Assembly (NCBI RefSeq): GCF_010731595.1
Contig: NZ_AP022582.1
Location: 5,146,001-5,210,000 of the forward strand
Length of the DNA stretch: 64,000 nucleotides
Reading direction: 5' to 3'
Origin: Mycobacterium seoulense
GTDB lineage: Bacteria > Actinomycetota > Actinomycetes > Mycobacteriales > Mycobacteriaceae
Shown here: piece by piece, positions 25,894-34,998 of the stretch
Position numbering within the stretch: the first letter of the stretch is position 1
Layout: every line of letters starts with the position of its first letter
Translations under genes and position numbers: made by a program
The notes under the pieces: model-generated
Databases searched by the model: none
Seen by the model: the letters and a program-made list of their open reading frames with translations, nothing else
What the model was told of the DNA's origin: nothing

Positions 25894-27086
25894 CCGCCGG
25901 ACTGGCCAGAGTGCCGCGGCTCATCGAGCAGTTCGAGAGCGGGCTGGACGCGCCCATCTGCCTGACGTGGGAGCTCACGTACGCCTGCAACCTGGCGTGC
26001 GTGCACTGCCTTTCGTCGTCGGGCAAGCGCGACCCGCGGGAGCTGTCCACCCGGCAGTGCATGGACATCATCGATGAGCTGGAACGCATGCAGGTGTTCT
26101 ACGTCAACATCGGCGGCGGCGAACCGACCGTGCGCCCGGACTTCTGGGAGCTCGTCGACTACGCCACCGAACACCACGTCGGGGTGAAGTTCTCGACCAA
26201 CGGGGTCCGCATCACCGAAGAGGTCGCCGCCCGGCTGGCCGCCAGCGATTACGTCGACGTCCAGATCTCGCTCGACGGCGCCACCGCGGAGGTCAACGAC
26301 GCGGTCCGCGGCCCCGGGTCCTTCGACATGGCGGTGCGGGCGCTGGAGAACCTGGCCAACGCGGGCTTTGCGGACGCGAAGATCTCGGTCGTGGTCACCC
26401 GGCACAACGTCGACCAGCTCGACGAATTCGCCGCTCTTGCAAGCCGTTACGGCGCCACGCTGCGGATCACCCGGCTGCGTCCGTCCGGGCGGGGCGCCGA
26501 CGTCTGGGAGGACCTGCACCCCACCGCGGCCCAGCAGGTTCAGCTCTACGACTGGCTGGTGGCCAAGGGTGAGCGGGTGCTCACCGGCGACTCCTTCTTC
26601 CACCTGTCGCCGCTGGGCTCGTCGGGCGCACTAGCCGGCCTGAACATGTGCGGCGCAGGCCGGGTGGTGTGCCTGATCGACCCGGTGGGTGACGTTTACG
26701 CCTGCCCGTTCGCCATCCACGACCGCTTCCTGGCCGGAAACGTGTTGACGGACGGTGGATTCGACAACGTCTGGAAGAACGCCCCGCTGTTTCGGGAGCT
26801 GCGCGAACCGCAGTCCGCGGGCGCGTGCGGCAGCTGCGGGCACTATGACGCCTGCCGTGGCGGCTGCATGGCGGCCAAGTTCTTCACCGGCCTGCCGATG
26901 GACGGGCCGGATCCCGAATGCGTCCAGGGGCACAGCGCGTCGGCGCTGGCCCGGCGGCGTGAGACGCCGCGCCCCCGCGCCGACCATTCCCGCGGGCGAC
27001 GCGTTCGTCAGCCGGTGCCCTTGACGCTGTCCGTGCGACCGCCGGACACACCGCCCGCGCGCCTGTGCAACGAGAGCCCGGTCTAG
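25890..27086 (+). CDS. mftC: Mycofactocin radical SAM maturase MftC
   Basis: Radical SAM enzyme of 398 residues that performs oxidative decarboxylation and C-C bond formation on the C-terminal Val-Tyr of MftA. The [4Fe-4S] motif C33-x3-C37-x2-C40 (CNLACVHC) is present, followed by GGGEPTVRP for SAM binding. The C-terminal SPASM domain has the auxiliary-cluster cysteines (NMCGAGRVVC, YACPF, CGSCGHYDACRGGC). It is translationally coupled to mftB. The last ~50 residues are Arg/Pro-rich and low complexity. Confidence 0.97.
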   Translation: MTAGLARVPRLIEQFESGLDAPICLTWELTYACNLACVHCLSSSGKRDPRELSTRQCMDIIDELERMQVFYVNIGGGEPTVRPDFWELVDYATEHHVGVKFSTNGVRITEEVAARLAASDYVDVQISLDGATAEVNDAVRGPGSFDMAVRALENLANAGFADAKISVVVTRHNVDQLDEFAALASRYGATLRITRLRPSGRGADVWEDLHPTAAQQVQLYDWLVAKGERVLTGDSFFHLSPLGSSGALAGLNMCGAGRVVCLIDPVGDVYACPFAIHDRFLAGNVLTDGGFDNVWKNAPLFRELREPQSAGACGSCGHYDACRGGCMAAKFFTGLPMDGPDPECVQGHSASALARRRETPRPRADHSRGRRVRQPVPLTLSVRPPDTPPARLCNESPV

Positions 27087-27089
27087 GCC

Positions 27090-28280
27090 ATGGCCGACCA
27101 ATGGTTTGAAACCGTCGCCATCGCGCAGCAACGCGCGAAACGACGGCTCCCAAAATCCGTTTACTCGGCGCTGGTTGCGGGAAGTGAAAAGGGCATCACC
27201 GTCTCCAACAACGTCGAGGCGTTCAGCGAACTCGGGTTCGCCCCCCACGTCGTCGGCGCGCAGCAAAAGCGCGAGCTGTCGACCACCGTTATGGGGCAAG
27301 ACGTTTCATTACCGGTGATCATTTCGCCCACCGGTGTCCAGGCGGTCGATCCGGACGGGGAAGTGGCGGTCGCGCGGGCCGCGGCGGCCCGCGGAACGGC
27401 GATGGGGCTGTCCTCCTTCGCGAGCAAACCGATCGAAGAGGTCATCGCCGCCAACCCCAAGGTCTTCTTCCAGGTCTACTGGCTGGGCGGGCGCGACGCG
27501 ATCGCCGAGCGGGTGGAACGCGCGCGTCAGGCCGGCGCGGTCGGTTTGATCGTCACCACCGACTGGTCGTTCTCGCACGGTCGCGACTGGGGCAGCCCCA
27601 AGATCCCCGAGGAGATGAACCTGCGGACCATCCTGCGGCAGTCGCCGGAGGCCGTCTTCAAGCCCCGCTGGTTGTGGAAGTACGGCAAGACCCTGCGCCC
27701 GCCGGACCTGCGCGTGCCCAACCAGGGGCGTCGCGGCGAACCGGGTCCGCCCTTCTTCGCGGCCTACGGGGAGTGGATGGGCACGCCGCCTCCCACGTGG
27801 GAGGACATCGCCTGGCTGCGGGAACTGTGGGGCGGGCCGTTCATGCTCAAGGGCGTGATGCGCGTCGATGACGCGAAAAGGGCTGTGGACGCCGGGGTTT
27901 CGGCGATCTCCGTGTCGAACCACGGCGGCAACAACCTGGACGGAACGCCGGCGTCGATCCGCGCCCTGCCCGCGGTGGCCGCCGCGGTCGGCGACCAGGT
28001 CGAGGTGCTGCTCGACGGGGGCATCCGCCGCGGCAGCGACGTCGTGAAGGCGGTGGCCCTCGGGGCGCGCGCGGTGATGATCGGCCGCGCGTACCTGTGG
28101 GGCCTGGCCGCGGCCGGGCAGCCGGGCGTGGAGAACGTGCTCGACATCCTGCGCGGGGGCATCGACTCGGCGCTGATGGGTCTGGGACTCAGCAGCGTGC
28201 ACGACCTCGGCCCGGGTGACATCCTGGTGCCGCCCGGCTTCACCCGCACGCTGGGTGTGCCGTCCGCCGGCGACGCCTGA
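27090..28280 (+). CDS. mftD: Mycofactocin FMN-dependent oxidase MftD
   Basis: FMN enzyme of the alpha-hydroxy acid oxidase (lactate dehydrogenase-like) fold, 396 residues. It deaminates the MftC/MftE intermediate (AHDP) to the redox-active pre-mycofactocin. FMN-barrel motifs: PVIISPTGVQ, VTTDWSF, the SVSNHGGNNLDGTP block with catalytic His, LLDGGIRRGSDV and LGARAVMIGRAYLWG. Older annotation calls it lldD1. Starts 3 bp after the mftC stop. Confidence 0.96.
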   Translation: MADQWFETVAIAQQRAKRRLPKSVYSALVAGSEKGITVSNNVEAFSELGFAPHVVGAQQKRELSTTVMGQDVSLPVIISPTGVQAVDPDGEVAVARAAAARGTAMGLSSFASKPIEEVIAANPKVFFQVYWLGGRDAIAERVERARQAGAVGLIVTTDWSFSHGRDWGSPKIPEEMNLRTILRQSPEAVFKPRWLWKYGKTLRPPDLRVPNQGRRGEPGPPFFAAYGEWMGTPPPTWEDIAWLRELWGGPFMLKGVMRVDDAKRAVDAGVSAISVSNHGGNNLDGTPASIRALPAVAAAVGDQVEVLLDGGIRRGSDVVKAVALGARAVMIGRAYLWGLAAAGQPGVENVLDILRGGIDSALMGLGLSSVHDLGPGDILVPPGFTRTLGVPSAGDA

Positions 28281-28444
28281 ACGGCTTAATTGCCGGTATC
28301 CCGGGCAGATTTCTCGGGAATGATTCGCCGCCCCGCCCGGTGGTACACGCGTGGTAGCCGTGACGGACGAGCACATATTTCGAACGCCCGATGAACCGGC
28401 CAGAAAAAAATCATTTTCAACGGCCAACAATTGGTGCACGCCAG

Positions 28445-29176
28445 GTGAATTCGGCCTACCATCACCGAGTGCCCGTACTCGGCGAATTGGCAATGGCGAC
28501 GTCAAGCCAGCTGTCGGGCACTTCACCGTCGATATTGGTCCCGCTGGGGTCGACCGAACAGCACGGTCCGCACCTGCCGTTGGATACCGACACCCGGATC
28601 GCAATCGCGGTCGCCAGCGGGGCGCGGCCCCGTCTCGACGGCGACTGGCTGGTGGCGCCGGCCATCGCGTACGGCGCCAGCGGCGAGCACCAGAGCTTCG
28701 CCGGAACGATCTCTATCGGTACCGAAGCCCTGACCATGCTGCTGGTGGAGTACGGCCGGTCGGCCGCCGGCTGGGCCCGGCGCCTGGTCTTCGTCAACGG
28801 CCACGGCGGCAATGTCGGCGCGCTGACCGCCGCGGTCGCCCGGCTGCGGGCCGAGGGGCGCGACGCCGGCTGGTGCCCGTGCCTGGCCCGCGGGGGGGAC
28901 GCCCACGCCGGGCACACCGAAACGTCGCTGTTGCTGCACATCTCGCCCGGTGCCGTGCTGGCCGATCGGTGGCTTGCCGGCAACCGCGCGCCGCTGTCCG
29001 AATTGCTCCCGCCGATGCGCCGCGGGGGAGTCGCCGCCGTCAGCCCGGTGGGCGTCCTCGGGGACCCCACCACCGCGACCGCCGCCGAGGGCGAGCGCAT
29101 CCTGGCCGAGATGGTCGACGGCTGTGTGCGCCGAGTGGACCGGTGGTCACCCGGGCGCGACGGGCTGCTGACATGA
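28445..29176 (+). CDS. mftE: Mycofactocin peptidase MftE (creatininase family)
   Basis: Metal-dependent creatininase-fold peptidase of 243 residues that releases the modified Val-Tyr dipeptide from MftA. Metal-ligand motifs: [27 protein letters not shown] and [10 protein letters not shown] 164-bp gap separates it from mftD. GTG 28445 matches the homologue N terminus ([13 protein letters not shown]); GTG 28469 lies 6 bases behind a TACCAT box and could be a leaderless start. The 3' end is a 12-bp repeat that also supplies the mftF start. Confidence 0.93.
   Translation: MNSAYHHRVPVLGELAMATSSQLSGTSPSILVPLGSTEQHGPHLPLDTDTRIAIAVASGARPRLDGDWLVAPAIAYGASGEHQSFAGTISIGTEALTMLLVEYGRSAAGWARRLVFVNGHGGNVGALTAAVARLRAEGRDAGWCPCLARGGDAHAGHTETSLLLHISPGAVLADRWLAGNRAPLSELLPPMRRGGVAAVSPVGVLGDPTTATAAEGERILAEMVDGCVRRVDRWSPGRDGLLT
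28457..28462 (+). promoter_or_regulatory. Candidate internal -10 box for mftE(F)
   Basis: TACCAT ends 6 bases before GTG 28469, in frame with mftE. Together with the 164-bp gap after mftD it suggests a second transcript for mftE-mftF. Confidence 0.4.
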
Positions 29177-29202
29177 CCGCTGACATGACCGCTGACATGA
29201 CG
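29167..29202 (+). repeat. Three 12-bp tandem repeats at the mftE-mftF junction
   Basis: GCTGACATGACC is repeated at 29167, 29179 and 29191 (last base differs in the third). Each copy contains ATGA. The first provides the mftE stop (29174-29176) and the first mftF ATG (29173), and the other two provide in-frame ATGs at 29185 and 29197. Confidence 0.9.
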
Positions 29203-30615
29203 GCGCCGGCGCCCCGGCTGCCGGATGGCTTCGCCGTCCAGGTCGACCGCCGCGTGCGGGTGCTCGGCGACGGGTCGGCGCTGCTCGGAGGTTCGCCGAC
29301 CCGGCTGCTGAAGCTGGCGCCGGCCGCCCAGGACATGCTGTGCGACGGCCGGCTGAAGGTCCGCGACGACGTCAGCGCGCAGCTGGCCCGCACGCTGCTG
29401 GACGCCACGGTGGCGCATCCGCGCCCGGCCGGTGGTCCGTCGCACAACGACGTGACGGTGGTAATTCCGGTGCGGGACAACCTTTCTGGAGTGCGGCGCC
29501 TGGTGAGCTCGCTGCGCGGCCTGCGGGTCGTCGTGGTGGACGACGGGTCGTTCCCGCCGATCGAGCCGGCCGACTTCGTCGGCGCGCACTGCGACGTCGA
29601 AGTGCTGCGGCACTCGCGCAGCAGGGGCCCGGCCGCCGCCCGCAACACCGGGCTGGCCGCCTGCACCACCGACTACGTCGCGTTCCTGGATTCCGACGTC
29701 GCGCCCCGGCGTGGGTGGCTGGAGGCGCTGCTCGGCCATTTCTGCGATCCGACCGTCGCCCTGGCCGCGCCGCGCATCGTCGGGTTGTCGCACAGCGAGA
29801 ACGTGGTGGCGCGTTACGAGGCGGTGCACTCCTCGCTCGACCTCGGCGAGCGCGAAGCCCCGGTGCTGCCGCACAGCACGGTGTCCTACGTGCCCAGCGC
29901 GGCGATCATCTGTCGTTGCTCGGCCCTTCGCGCCGTCGGCGGGTTCGACGAGACCCTGCAGTCCGGCGAGGACGTCGACCTGTGCTGGCGGCTCATCGAG
30001 GCCGGCGCCCGGTTGCGCTACGAGCCCATCGCGCTGGTCGCCCACGATCACCGCACTGAACTGCGGGACTGGCTCGCGCGCAAGGCCTTTTACGGTGGTT
30101 CGGCGGCACCGCTCTCGGTCCGCCACCCGGACAAGACGGCGCCGGTGGTGATCTCCGGCTGGGCGCTCATGACCTGGATCATGATGGCATTCGGTACCCG
30201 CCTCTCGCAGCTGGCGTCCGTCGTCTTCGCCGTCCTGACGGGTCGCCGGATCGCCAGGGCGATGCGCGGCTCCGATACGTCGATCACCGACGTGGTGGTG
30301 ATCGCGGCCCGCGGCCTGTGGTCGGCGGCGCTGCAGCTGGCGTCGGCTCTGTGCCGCCACTACTGGCCGCTGGCACTGCTGGCCGCCATGGCGTCGCGAC
30401 ATTTCCGCCGGGTCGTGCTGGTCGCCGCGATCATGGACGGCGTGGTGGACTGGCTGCGCCGCCGGGACGCCATCGGTGACGACGCCGAGCCGATCGGCCT
30501 GCTGACCTATCTGTTGCTCAAGCGTGTCGACGACCTGGCGTACGGCCTCGGGTTGTGGTGGGGTGTGCTGCGGGAGCGCAACCTGCGCGCGCTGAAACCG
30601 CAGATTCGGAACTAG
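29173..30615 (+). CDS. mftF: Mycofactocin glycosyltransferase MftF
   Basis: Family 2 glycosyltransferase, 480 residues, which adds beta-1,4-glucose units to (pre)mycofactocin. GT-A motifs: [19 protein letters not shown], the DXD-like FLDSDVAP, and the acceptor/base region [19 protein letters not shown]. The C-terminal third has hydrophobic segments that may associate with the membrane. The ATG overlaps the mftE stop (ATGA). Two further in-frame ATGs follow because of a 12-bp repeat. Confidence 0.95.
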   Translation: MTADMTADMTAPAPRLPDGFAVQVDRRVRVLGDGSALLGGSPTRLLKLAPAAQDMLCDGRLKVRDDVSAQLARTLLDATVAHPRPAGGPSHNDVTVVIPVRDNLSGVRRLVSSLRGLRVVVVDDGSFPPIEPADFVGAHCDVEVLRHSRSRGPAAARNTGLAACTTDYVAFLDSDVAPRRGWLEALLGHFCDPTVALAAPRIVGLSHSENVVARYEAVHSSLDLGEREAPVLPHSTVSYVPSAAIICRCSALRAVGGFDETLQSGEDVDLCWRLIEAGARLRYEPIALVAHDHRTELRDWLARKAFYGGSAAPLSVRHPDKTAPVVISGWALMTWIMMAFGTRLSQLASVVFAVLTGRRIARAMRGSDTSITDVVVIAARGLWSAALQLASALCRHYWPLALLAAMASRHFRRVVLVAAIMDGVVDWLRRRDAIGDDAEPIGLLTYLLLKRVDDLAYGLGLWWGVLRERNLRALKPQIRN

Positions 30616-30637
30616 CCGCCCCCTTGACTCACCCTTG

Positions 30638-32074
30638 ATGAAGTCCGCCGCGCACAGCGATGTGCTGATCGTCGGTGCCGGCAGTGCTGGATCGGTTGTT
30701 GCCGAGCGTCTTTCCGCCGATTCCGGCTGCGCGGTGACCGTCCTCGAGGCGGGGCCGGCCCTCGACGATCCGGTCTTGCTGGCCCAGACCGCCAACGGGT
30801 TGCAGCTGCCGATCGGGGTCGGCAGCCCACTGGTGCGCCGCTACCAGACCAGCCTGACCGCCCGCCCCACGCGTCGGCATCCGATCGTGCGCGGGACAAC
30901 GGTCGGCGGGTCGGGTGCGGTCAACGGCGGTTACTTCTGCCGCGGGTTGCCGCGCGACTTCGATCGCCTGGCGCTGCCGGGCTGGGCATGGTCCGACGTG
31001 CTCGACAGCTTCCGGGCCATCGAGACCGACCTGGATTTCGATGGCCCGGCCCATGGCCGCAGCGGGCCCATCCGGGTGCGTCGCACCCACGAAATGACCG
31101 GAACCAGCGAACGTTTCATCGCTGCGGCGCGACGTGCCGGGTTCGGCTGGATCGATGATCTCAATGACGCTGGGCCAGAACCTGTTTCGGGGATGGGGGC
31201 GGTCCCGCTCAACATCGTCGACGGCGTGCGCACCGGATCGGGTGCGGGCTTTCTGCTGCCGGCACTGGGCCGGCCGAATCTGACGTTGCAAGCGGGGACG
31301 CGCGCGGTGCGGTTGCGGTTCGCCGGCACCACCACGGTCGGTGTCGACGCGATCGGCCCGCAGGGGCGCATGACCCTGACCGCCGACCGGATCGTGTTGT
31401 GCGCCGGTGCCATTCAAACGGCGCAGCTCCTCATGCTCTCCGGAATCGGGGCGGCGGACGGGCTGCGGGCTCTCGGTGTGCCCGTGGTGGCGCCCCTGCC
31501 GGTGGGGGAGGCGTTCAGCGATCACCCCGAATGGGTGTTGCCGACCGACTGGGCGGTGGCACCCGGCCGGCCGGTGCTCGAGGTCGTGCTCAGCACCGGC
31601 GATGGTCTCGAGATCAGGCCCTACACCGGCGGATTCGTCGCGATGACCGGGGACGGCACCGCCGGGCACGCCGACTGGCCGCATATCGGGGTCGCGCTCA
31701 TGCAGCCGCGGGCGCGCGGGCGCATCACGCTGGTATCGGCGGATCCCGACGTGGCGCCCCGCATCGAGCACCGCTACGACAGCGAGCCCGACGATGTCGC
31801 CGCGCTACGCGACGGATCCGAACTGGCCCGCGAAATAGCCTGCACCGCAACCTCTGTCGGGGCCCCGGTATGGTCCACGTCGCAACATCTGTGCGGCACC
31901 GCGCCGATGGGTGCCGACACCGACCCGCGGGCCGTCGTCGATCCTCGTTGCCGGGTGCACGGCGTCGACAATCTGTGGGTGATCGACGGCTCGATCCTGC
32001 CCACGATCACCAGCCGGGGGCCGCATGCCACCATCGTGATGCTCGGGCACCGGGCGGCGGCGTTCGTCCGGTGA
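30638..32074 (+). CDS. mftG: Mycofactocin-associated GMC oxidoreductase MftG
   Basis: FAD-dependent GMC-family dehydrogenase, 478 residues, linked to passing electrons from reduced mycofactocin to the respiratory chain. Dinucleotide fold DVLIVGAGSAGSVVAERL at the N terminus, GTTVGGSGAVNGGYFCRG near residue 90, LCAGAIQTAQLLMLSGIG near 255, and C-terminal SQHLCGTAPMG ... LWVIDGSILP with the active-site His region. ATG 30638 is chosen; an adjacent TTG at 30635 would add one residue. Starts 22 bp after mftF and ends the cluster. Confidence 0.93.
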   Translation: MKSAAHSDVLIVGAGSAGSVVAERLSADSGCAVTVLEAGPALDDPVLLAQTANGLQLPIGVGSPLVRRYQTSLTARPTRRHPIVRGTTVGGSGAVNGGYFCRGLPRDFDRLALPGWAWSDVLDSFRAIETDLDFDGPAHGRSGPIRVRRTHEMTGTSERFIAAARRAGFGWIDDLNDAGPEPVSGMGAVPLNIVDGVRTGSGAGFLLPALGRPNLTLQAGTRAVRLRFAGTTTVGVDAIGPQGRMTLTADRIVLCAGAIQTAQLLMLSGIGAADGLRALGVPVVAPLPVGEAFSDHPEWVLPTDWAVAPGRPVLEVVLSTGDGLEIRPYTGGFVAMTGDGTAGHADWPHIGVALMQPRARGRITLVSADPDVAPRIEHRYDSEPDDVAALRDGSELAREIACTATSVGAPVWSTSQHLCGTAPMGADTDPRAVVDPRCRVHGVDNLWVIDGSILPTITSRGPHATIVMLGHRAAAFVR

Positions 32075-32088
32075 TGGCGTTACGCGTG

Positions 32089-32125
32089 GGGGGCGGGCCC
32101 CGGAGTGCGCGTGGGACCCGCCCCC
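32089..32125 (+). terminator. Hairpin after mftG
   Basis: GGGGGCGGGCCC (32089-32100) pairs with GGGACCCGCCCCC (32113-32125) with one bulged base and a 12-base loop. No T run follows, as is common for mycobacterial termination hairpins. Confidence 0.5.
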
Positions 32126-32575
32126 GACGAGCGGCGAATGTTCATGCGTTCCACGTAGATGGCCACGACGAGTGGCGGTGCGCGCGCAGGTCTGTGCGTC
32201 GCGCGGACAATGCGTCGCAATATTCGTGGACGGCACGAGCGCCGGCTCGCGGTTCACATGCTCTTGCTTTCCTCGGTCGGCACCTCCTTTCGCCCGAACC
32301 CGAAAACCGTAGGCAGGCACGCTCGGAACGGAGGTGAACGCTGCCGCGCCCGCACCAGGGAGACCGGCCATCGGGCTCTGCTCAGCGCGGCGCATGCCGG
32401 CTCGGCCACGCTCGTCGCGCCTATCAACACCACATCGCACCTCGCCTCGCAGAGATGACCTGTACCTGTCGATATATATTTCTGATACCAGAAGCCGCGG
32501 AGGTTTTCAAGCATCCGGGAGGCCGACATGCACGGTGAAGCCGCTGTCGGACAACAGCATTGGATATAGCGCAGG
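32126..32575. other. Gene-poor interval, no supported gene
   Basis: About 450 bp without a convincing gene. Open frames on both strands here have Arg/Ser-rich products with no recognisable domain. A very small frame at 32528-32569 (13 codons, starting MHGEAAV) has a GGGAGG site in front of it but no other support. A short AT-rich patch (32468-32490) stands out from its GC-rich surroundings. Confidence 0.5.
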
Positions 32576-34171
32576 TCAGCTACGGCGCCGGGAAAGCATC
32601 CGACGTACCGGCCGTATTTGCCTGCCGTCGCGGCCGGGCGCCCAGACCCCGATCAGCACCGCGGCGGCCGCGACGATCACTGCCATCGTGAGGGTCGAGG
32701 CGTGCAGGGCCGCCAGGAAAGCGGTCTTGCTGATGTCCGCCAGCTCGCGGCCCTGGGGCCCCAGCCGGTTCGCCACCTCGACGGCTTTGGCCAGCGAATC
32801 GGTCGCCGGGCCGCGGACCGGCCCCGGGAAGTCCGCCAGCTTCGGGGCAAGCTCGTGCGAATAGCGGCCGGCCAGAATGGAACCCGCCACCGCGATCCCC
32901 AGCGCGCCGCCCATCTCCCGGGACGTATCGTTCACCGCGGAGGCGACGCCCTGCTTCTCGTCGGGAACCGCTCCCATGATCGCCGACGTCGTCGGCGTGG
33001 TGCAGATTCCGATGCCCGTGGCCAATATCAGTGTCGGCCAGGAAAATTCGACATAGGTCGAGTGCAGGTTCAGCCGGTACATGCAGGCGAACCCGGCCGC
33101 CATCAGCAGCGTGCCGATGAACAACACGAGCCGTAGGCCCAGCTTGGGCACGTACCAGAACGACAGCGCCGAGAAGATGCCCAGCGGCACCATGAACGGG
33201 CCGAAGGAGATTGCCGTCGCCAGGGCCGAGTAGCCCATGATCTGCTGCACGTATTGCATGCCGACATAGAAGAACCCGAACGTCGCGCCGAACAGGATGA
33301 CGATCGCGGCGACCCCGGTGGCGAAATTCGCGTCGGCGAACAACCGGACGTCCAGCAGCGGCTGCCGGTTGCGCCGGGCGAGCCGGAGCTCGACGACACC
33401 GAACGCGGCGGCCAGCACCGCGCCCGCGACGAGCCCGCCCCAGACCTGCGGTTCACTCCATCCACGGGTCGGCGCCTCGAGGATCGCGGCCACCGCGATC
33501 GCGACGGCGGCCCCGATCAGGGCCGCGCCCAGCCAGTCGATCCGCGGCGCGCGGCCGTCCCGGGACGAGGCGATGGTGCACGCCAGCGCGAAGATCACCA
33601 GCCCGGCGGCGCCCAGGGACCAGAAGATCGCGTGCCAGTCCCAAAAGCGGAGCAGCAGGCCGGAACCGAGCATGCCCAGGACGCCGCCGGAGCCGGCCGT
33701 GCCGGCCCAGATCCCGACCGCCTTGGTCCGGTCGTCCTTGTGGTGGGCCACCGTCAGCAGCGACAGCGTCGCCGGCATCACGAAGGCGGCGCCGATCCCG
33801 GCGATCGCGCGGCCGGCGATGATCTGCGCCGGGTTGTGCAGCACCGCCGGCGCCATCGAGCCGACCGAGAAGACGACCAGCCCGACGAGCAGCGCGCCGC
33901 GCCTGCCGTAGCGGTCGCCGATCGCGCCGGCGGGCAGCAGCAGGCACGCCAGGGCCACGGTGTATCCGTCGACGATCCAGTTCAGCTGCGACTGGGTGGC
34001 CGAGGTGGCCACCGCGAGGTCCCCCAGCGTGGTGTTCAACGCCGTCATCGACGCGACGACCAGCGCGACGCCCATGCAGGCGACGGCCAGCGTCCAGTTT
34101 CGCGCTCGGGGGCTACCGCCGATGCTGACTGCATCAGTACGCTGGTCGGGCTGGACCAGGGTTTCGACCAT
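32576..34171 (-). CDS. MFS drug/proton antiporter (DHA2, 14-helix type)
   Basis: Major facilitator of 531 residues with about 14 hydrophobic helices, the EmrB/QacA type that exports toxic compounds using the proton gradient. The motif A-like loop GAIGDRYGRRGALLVG lies after helix 2, and motif C-like GTAGSGGVLGMLGSGLLL lies in helix 5. SAVNDTSREMGGALGIAVAGS in the later half is typical of the group. GAGGAGG lies 8 bases before the ATG at 34171. It is divergent from a TetR gene with a doubled operator between them, so repression by that TetR is likely. Substrate unknown. Confidence 0.93.
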   Translation of the reverse strand: MVETLVQPDQRTDAVSIGGSPRARNWTLAVACMGVALVVASMTALNTTLGDLAVATSATQSQLNWIVDGYTVALACLLLPAGAIGDRYGRRGALLVGLVVFSVGSMAPAVLHNPAQIIAGRAIAGIGAAFVMPATLSLLTVAHHKDDRTKAVGIWAGTAGSGGVLGMLGSGLLLRFWDWHAIFWSLGAAGLVIFALACTIASSRDGRAPRIDWLGAALIGAAVAIAVAAILEAPTRGWSEPQVWGGLVAGAVLAAAFGVVELRLARRNRQPLLDVRLFADANFATGVAAIVILFGATFGFFYVGMQYVQQIMGYSALATAISFGPFMVPLGIFSALSFWYVPKLGLRLVLFIGTLLMAAGFACMYRLNLHSTYVEFSWPTLILATGIGICTTPTTSAIMGAVPDEKQGVASAVNDTSREMGGALGIAVAGSILAGRYSHELAPKLADFPGPVRGPATDSLAKAVEVANRLGPQGRELADISKTAFLAALHASTLTMAVIVAAAAVLIGVWAPGRDGRQIRPVRRMLSRRRS

Positions 34172-34208
34172 GTGATGCGCCTCCTCACGGTGGCGTCGGG
34201 AAGTTTCG

Positions 34209-34241
34209 AGACCAATAGTCTTGTAGGTAGACCGATAGTCT
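34209..34241. promoter_or_regulatory. Doubled palindromic operator between MFS and TetR genes
   Basis: AGAC-CAATA-GTCT (34209-34221) and AGAC-CGATA-GTCT (34229-34241) are two near-identical palindromes exactly 20 bp apart, i.e. about two helical turns. They lie 38-70 bp upstream of the exporter start and just before the TetR gene, a textbook position for autoregulation and control of the exporter. Confidence 0.65.
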
Positions 34242-34269
34242 TGTTCCCAAACGTGGGAGGTGGGTCACA

Positions 34270-34926
34270 ATTACCGGCGGTACTACCGATCCGCGTCCAG
34301 CACGCTCGCGGGCGCGCTTACTCGAGGCCGCCGCGTCATTACTGCGCGCCGGGGGGCCCAGCGCGGTGACCGTCGACGCGGTCACCCGTACCGCCAACGT
34401 AGCCAGGGCCACGCTGTATCGCCACTTCCCCAGCGGAAACGATTTGCTCGCAGCGGCTTTCAACAGCCTCATCCCGCCGTCGCCCAGCCCGCCGGCTGAG
34501 GGGTCGCTGCGGGATCGGCTGGTGGCGGTGGTGTTGGCCCAGGCCGAGTCGGTGGCCCAGGCGCCCGCCCTCATGACCGCCATGTCGTGGCTGTCCCTGG
34601 GCCGCGATCTCGAGGAGATGCCGGAACCCCGCGACAGCCACTCCGCGGACAGCGCGGCGATCACCACGCTGCGCGAGCGCATCGCCCAGCAGTACGCGGC
34701 CCCGTTCGACGCCATCTTCGACAGCCCGGAGGCCGCCGAACTGGGCGAGGTGGACCGGTCCAGGGCCATCGCGCTGCTCATCGGTCCGCTGGTGCTGGGG
34801 CGCCTGTCCACGCTTCCGGACTTCGATTACCGCGAGTGCGCGCTCGCGGCGGTCGACGGTTTCCTCTATGTTCAGCGGGCACACAATCGGGCCGGCGGCG
34901 CGAGCGTCGAATCGGCGGGCGCCTGA
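34270..34926 (+). CDS. TetR-family regulator of the adjacent exporter
   Basis: TetR repressor of about 218 residues. The helix-turn-helix reads ARLLEAAASLLRAGG ... VDAVTRTANVARATLYRHFP and needs the frame to be open from about 34290. No ATG, GTG or TTG exists in frame upstream of the helix. The first canonical start, GTG 34366, would delete helix 1. The frame is stop-free back to 34231. An ATT at 34270 lies 9 bases behind GGGAGG and is the best candidate start; a misread base near 34264-34266 is the alternative. Divergent from the MFS exporter. Confidence 0.78.
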   Translation: MTGGTTDPRPARSRARLLEAAASLLRAGGPSAVTVDAVTRTANVARATLYRHFPSGNDLLAAAFNSLIPPSPSPPAEGSLRDRLVAVVLAQAESVAQAPALMTAMSWLSLGRDLEEMPEPRDSHSADSAAITTLRERIAQQYAAPFDAIFDSPEAAELGEVDRSRAIALLIGPLVLGRLSTLPDFDYRECALAAVDGFLYVQRAHNRAGGASVESAGA

Positions 34927-34964
34927 GGGCCCAAAAAGGCAGGTCGGCGGCCCTCGGCCAAGAT

Positions 34965-34993
34965 TTGGCCAAACACACGATCTAGGGCATACT
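34965..34993 (+). promoter_or_regulatory. S10 operon promoter
   Basis: TTGGCC (34965-34970), a 17-base spacer and CATACT (34988-34993). Five bases later the 13-mer GGTTGCCTTGGGC begins, identical in sequence and position to the L14 operon promoter region at 52667-52713. Confidence 0.7.
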
Positions 34994-34998
34994 GTTCA

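Noticed and set aside
28262..28330. Terminator after mftD
   Set aside because: The TCCCGGG/CTCGGGA pairing has a mismatch and no T run; too weak to call.
32254..32529. Minus-strand 91-codon frame in the post-mftG gap
   Set aside because: No ribosome binding site, no recognisable domain and an Arg/Ser-rich product; not enough to call a gene.
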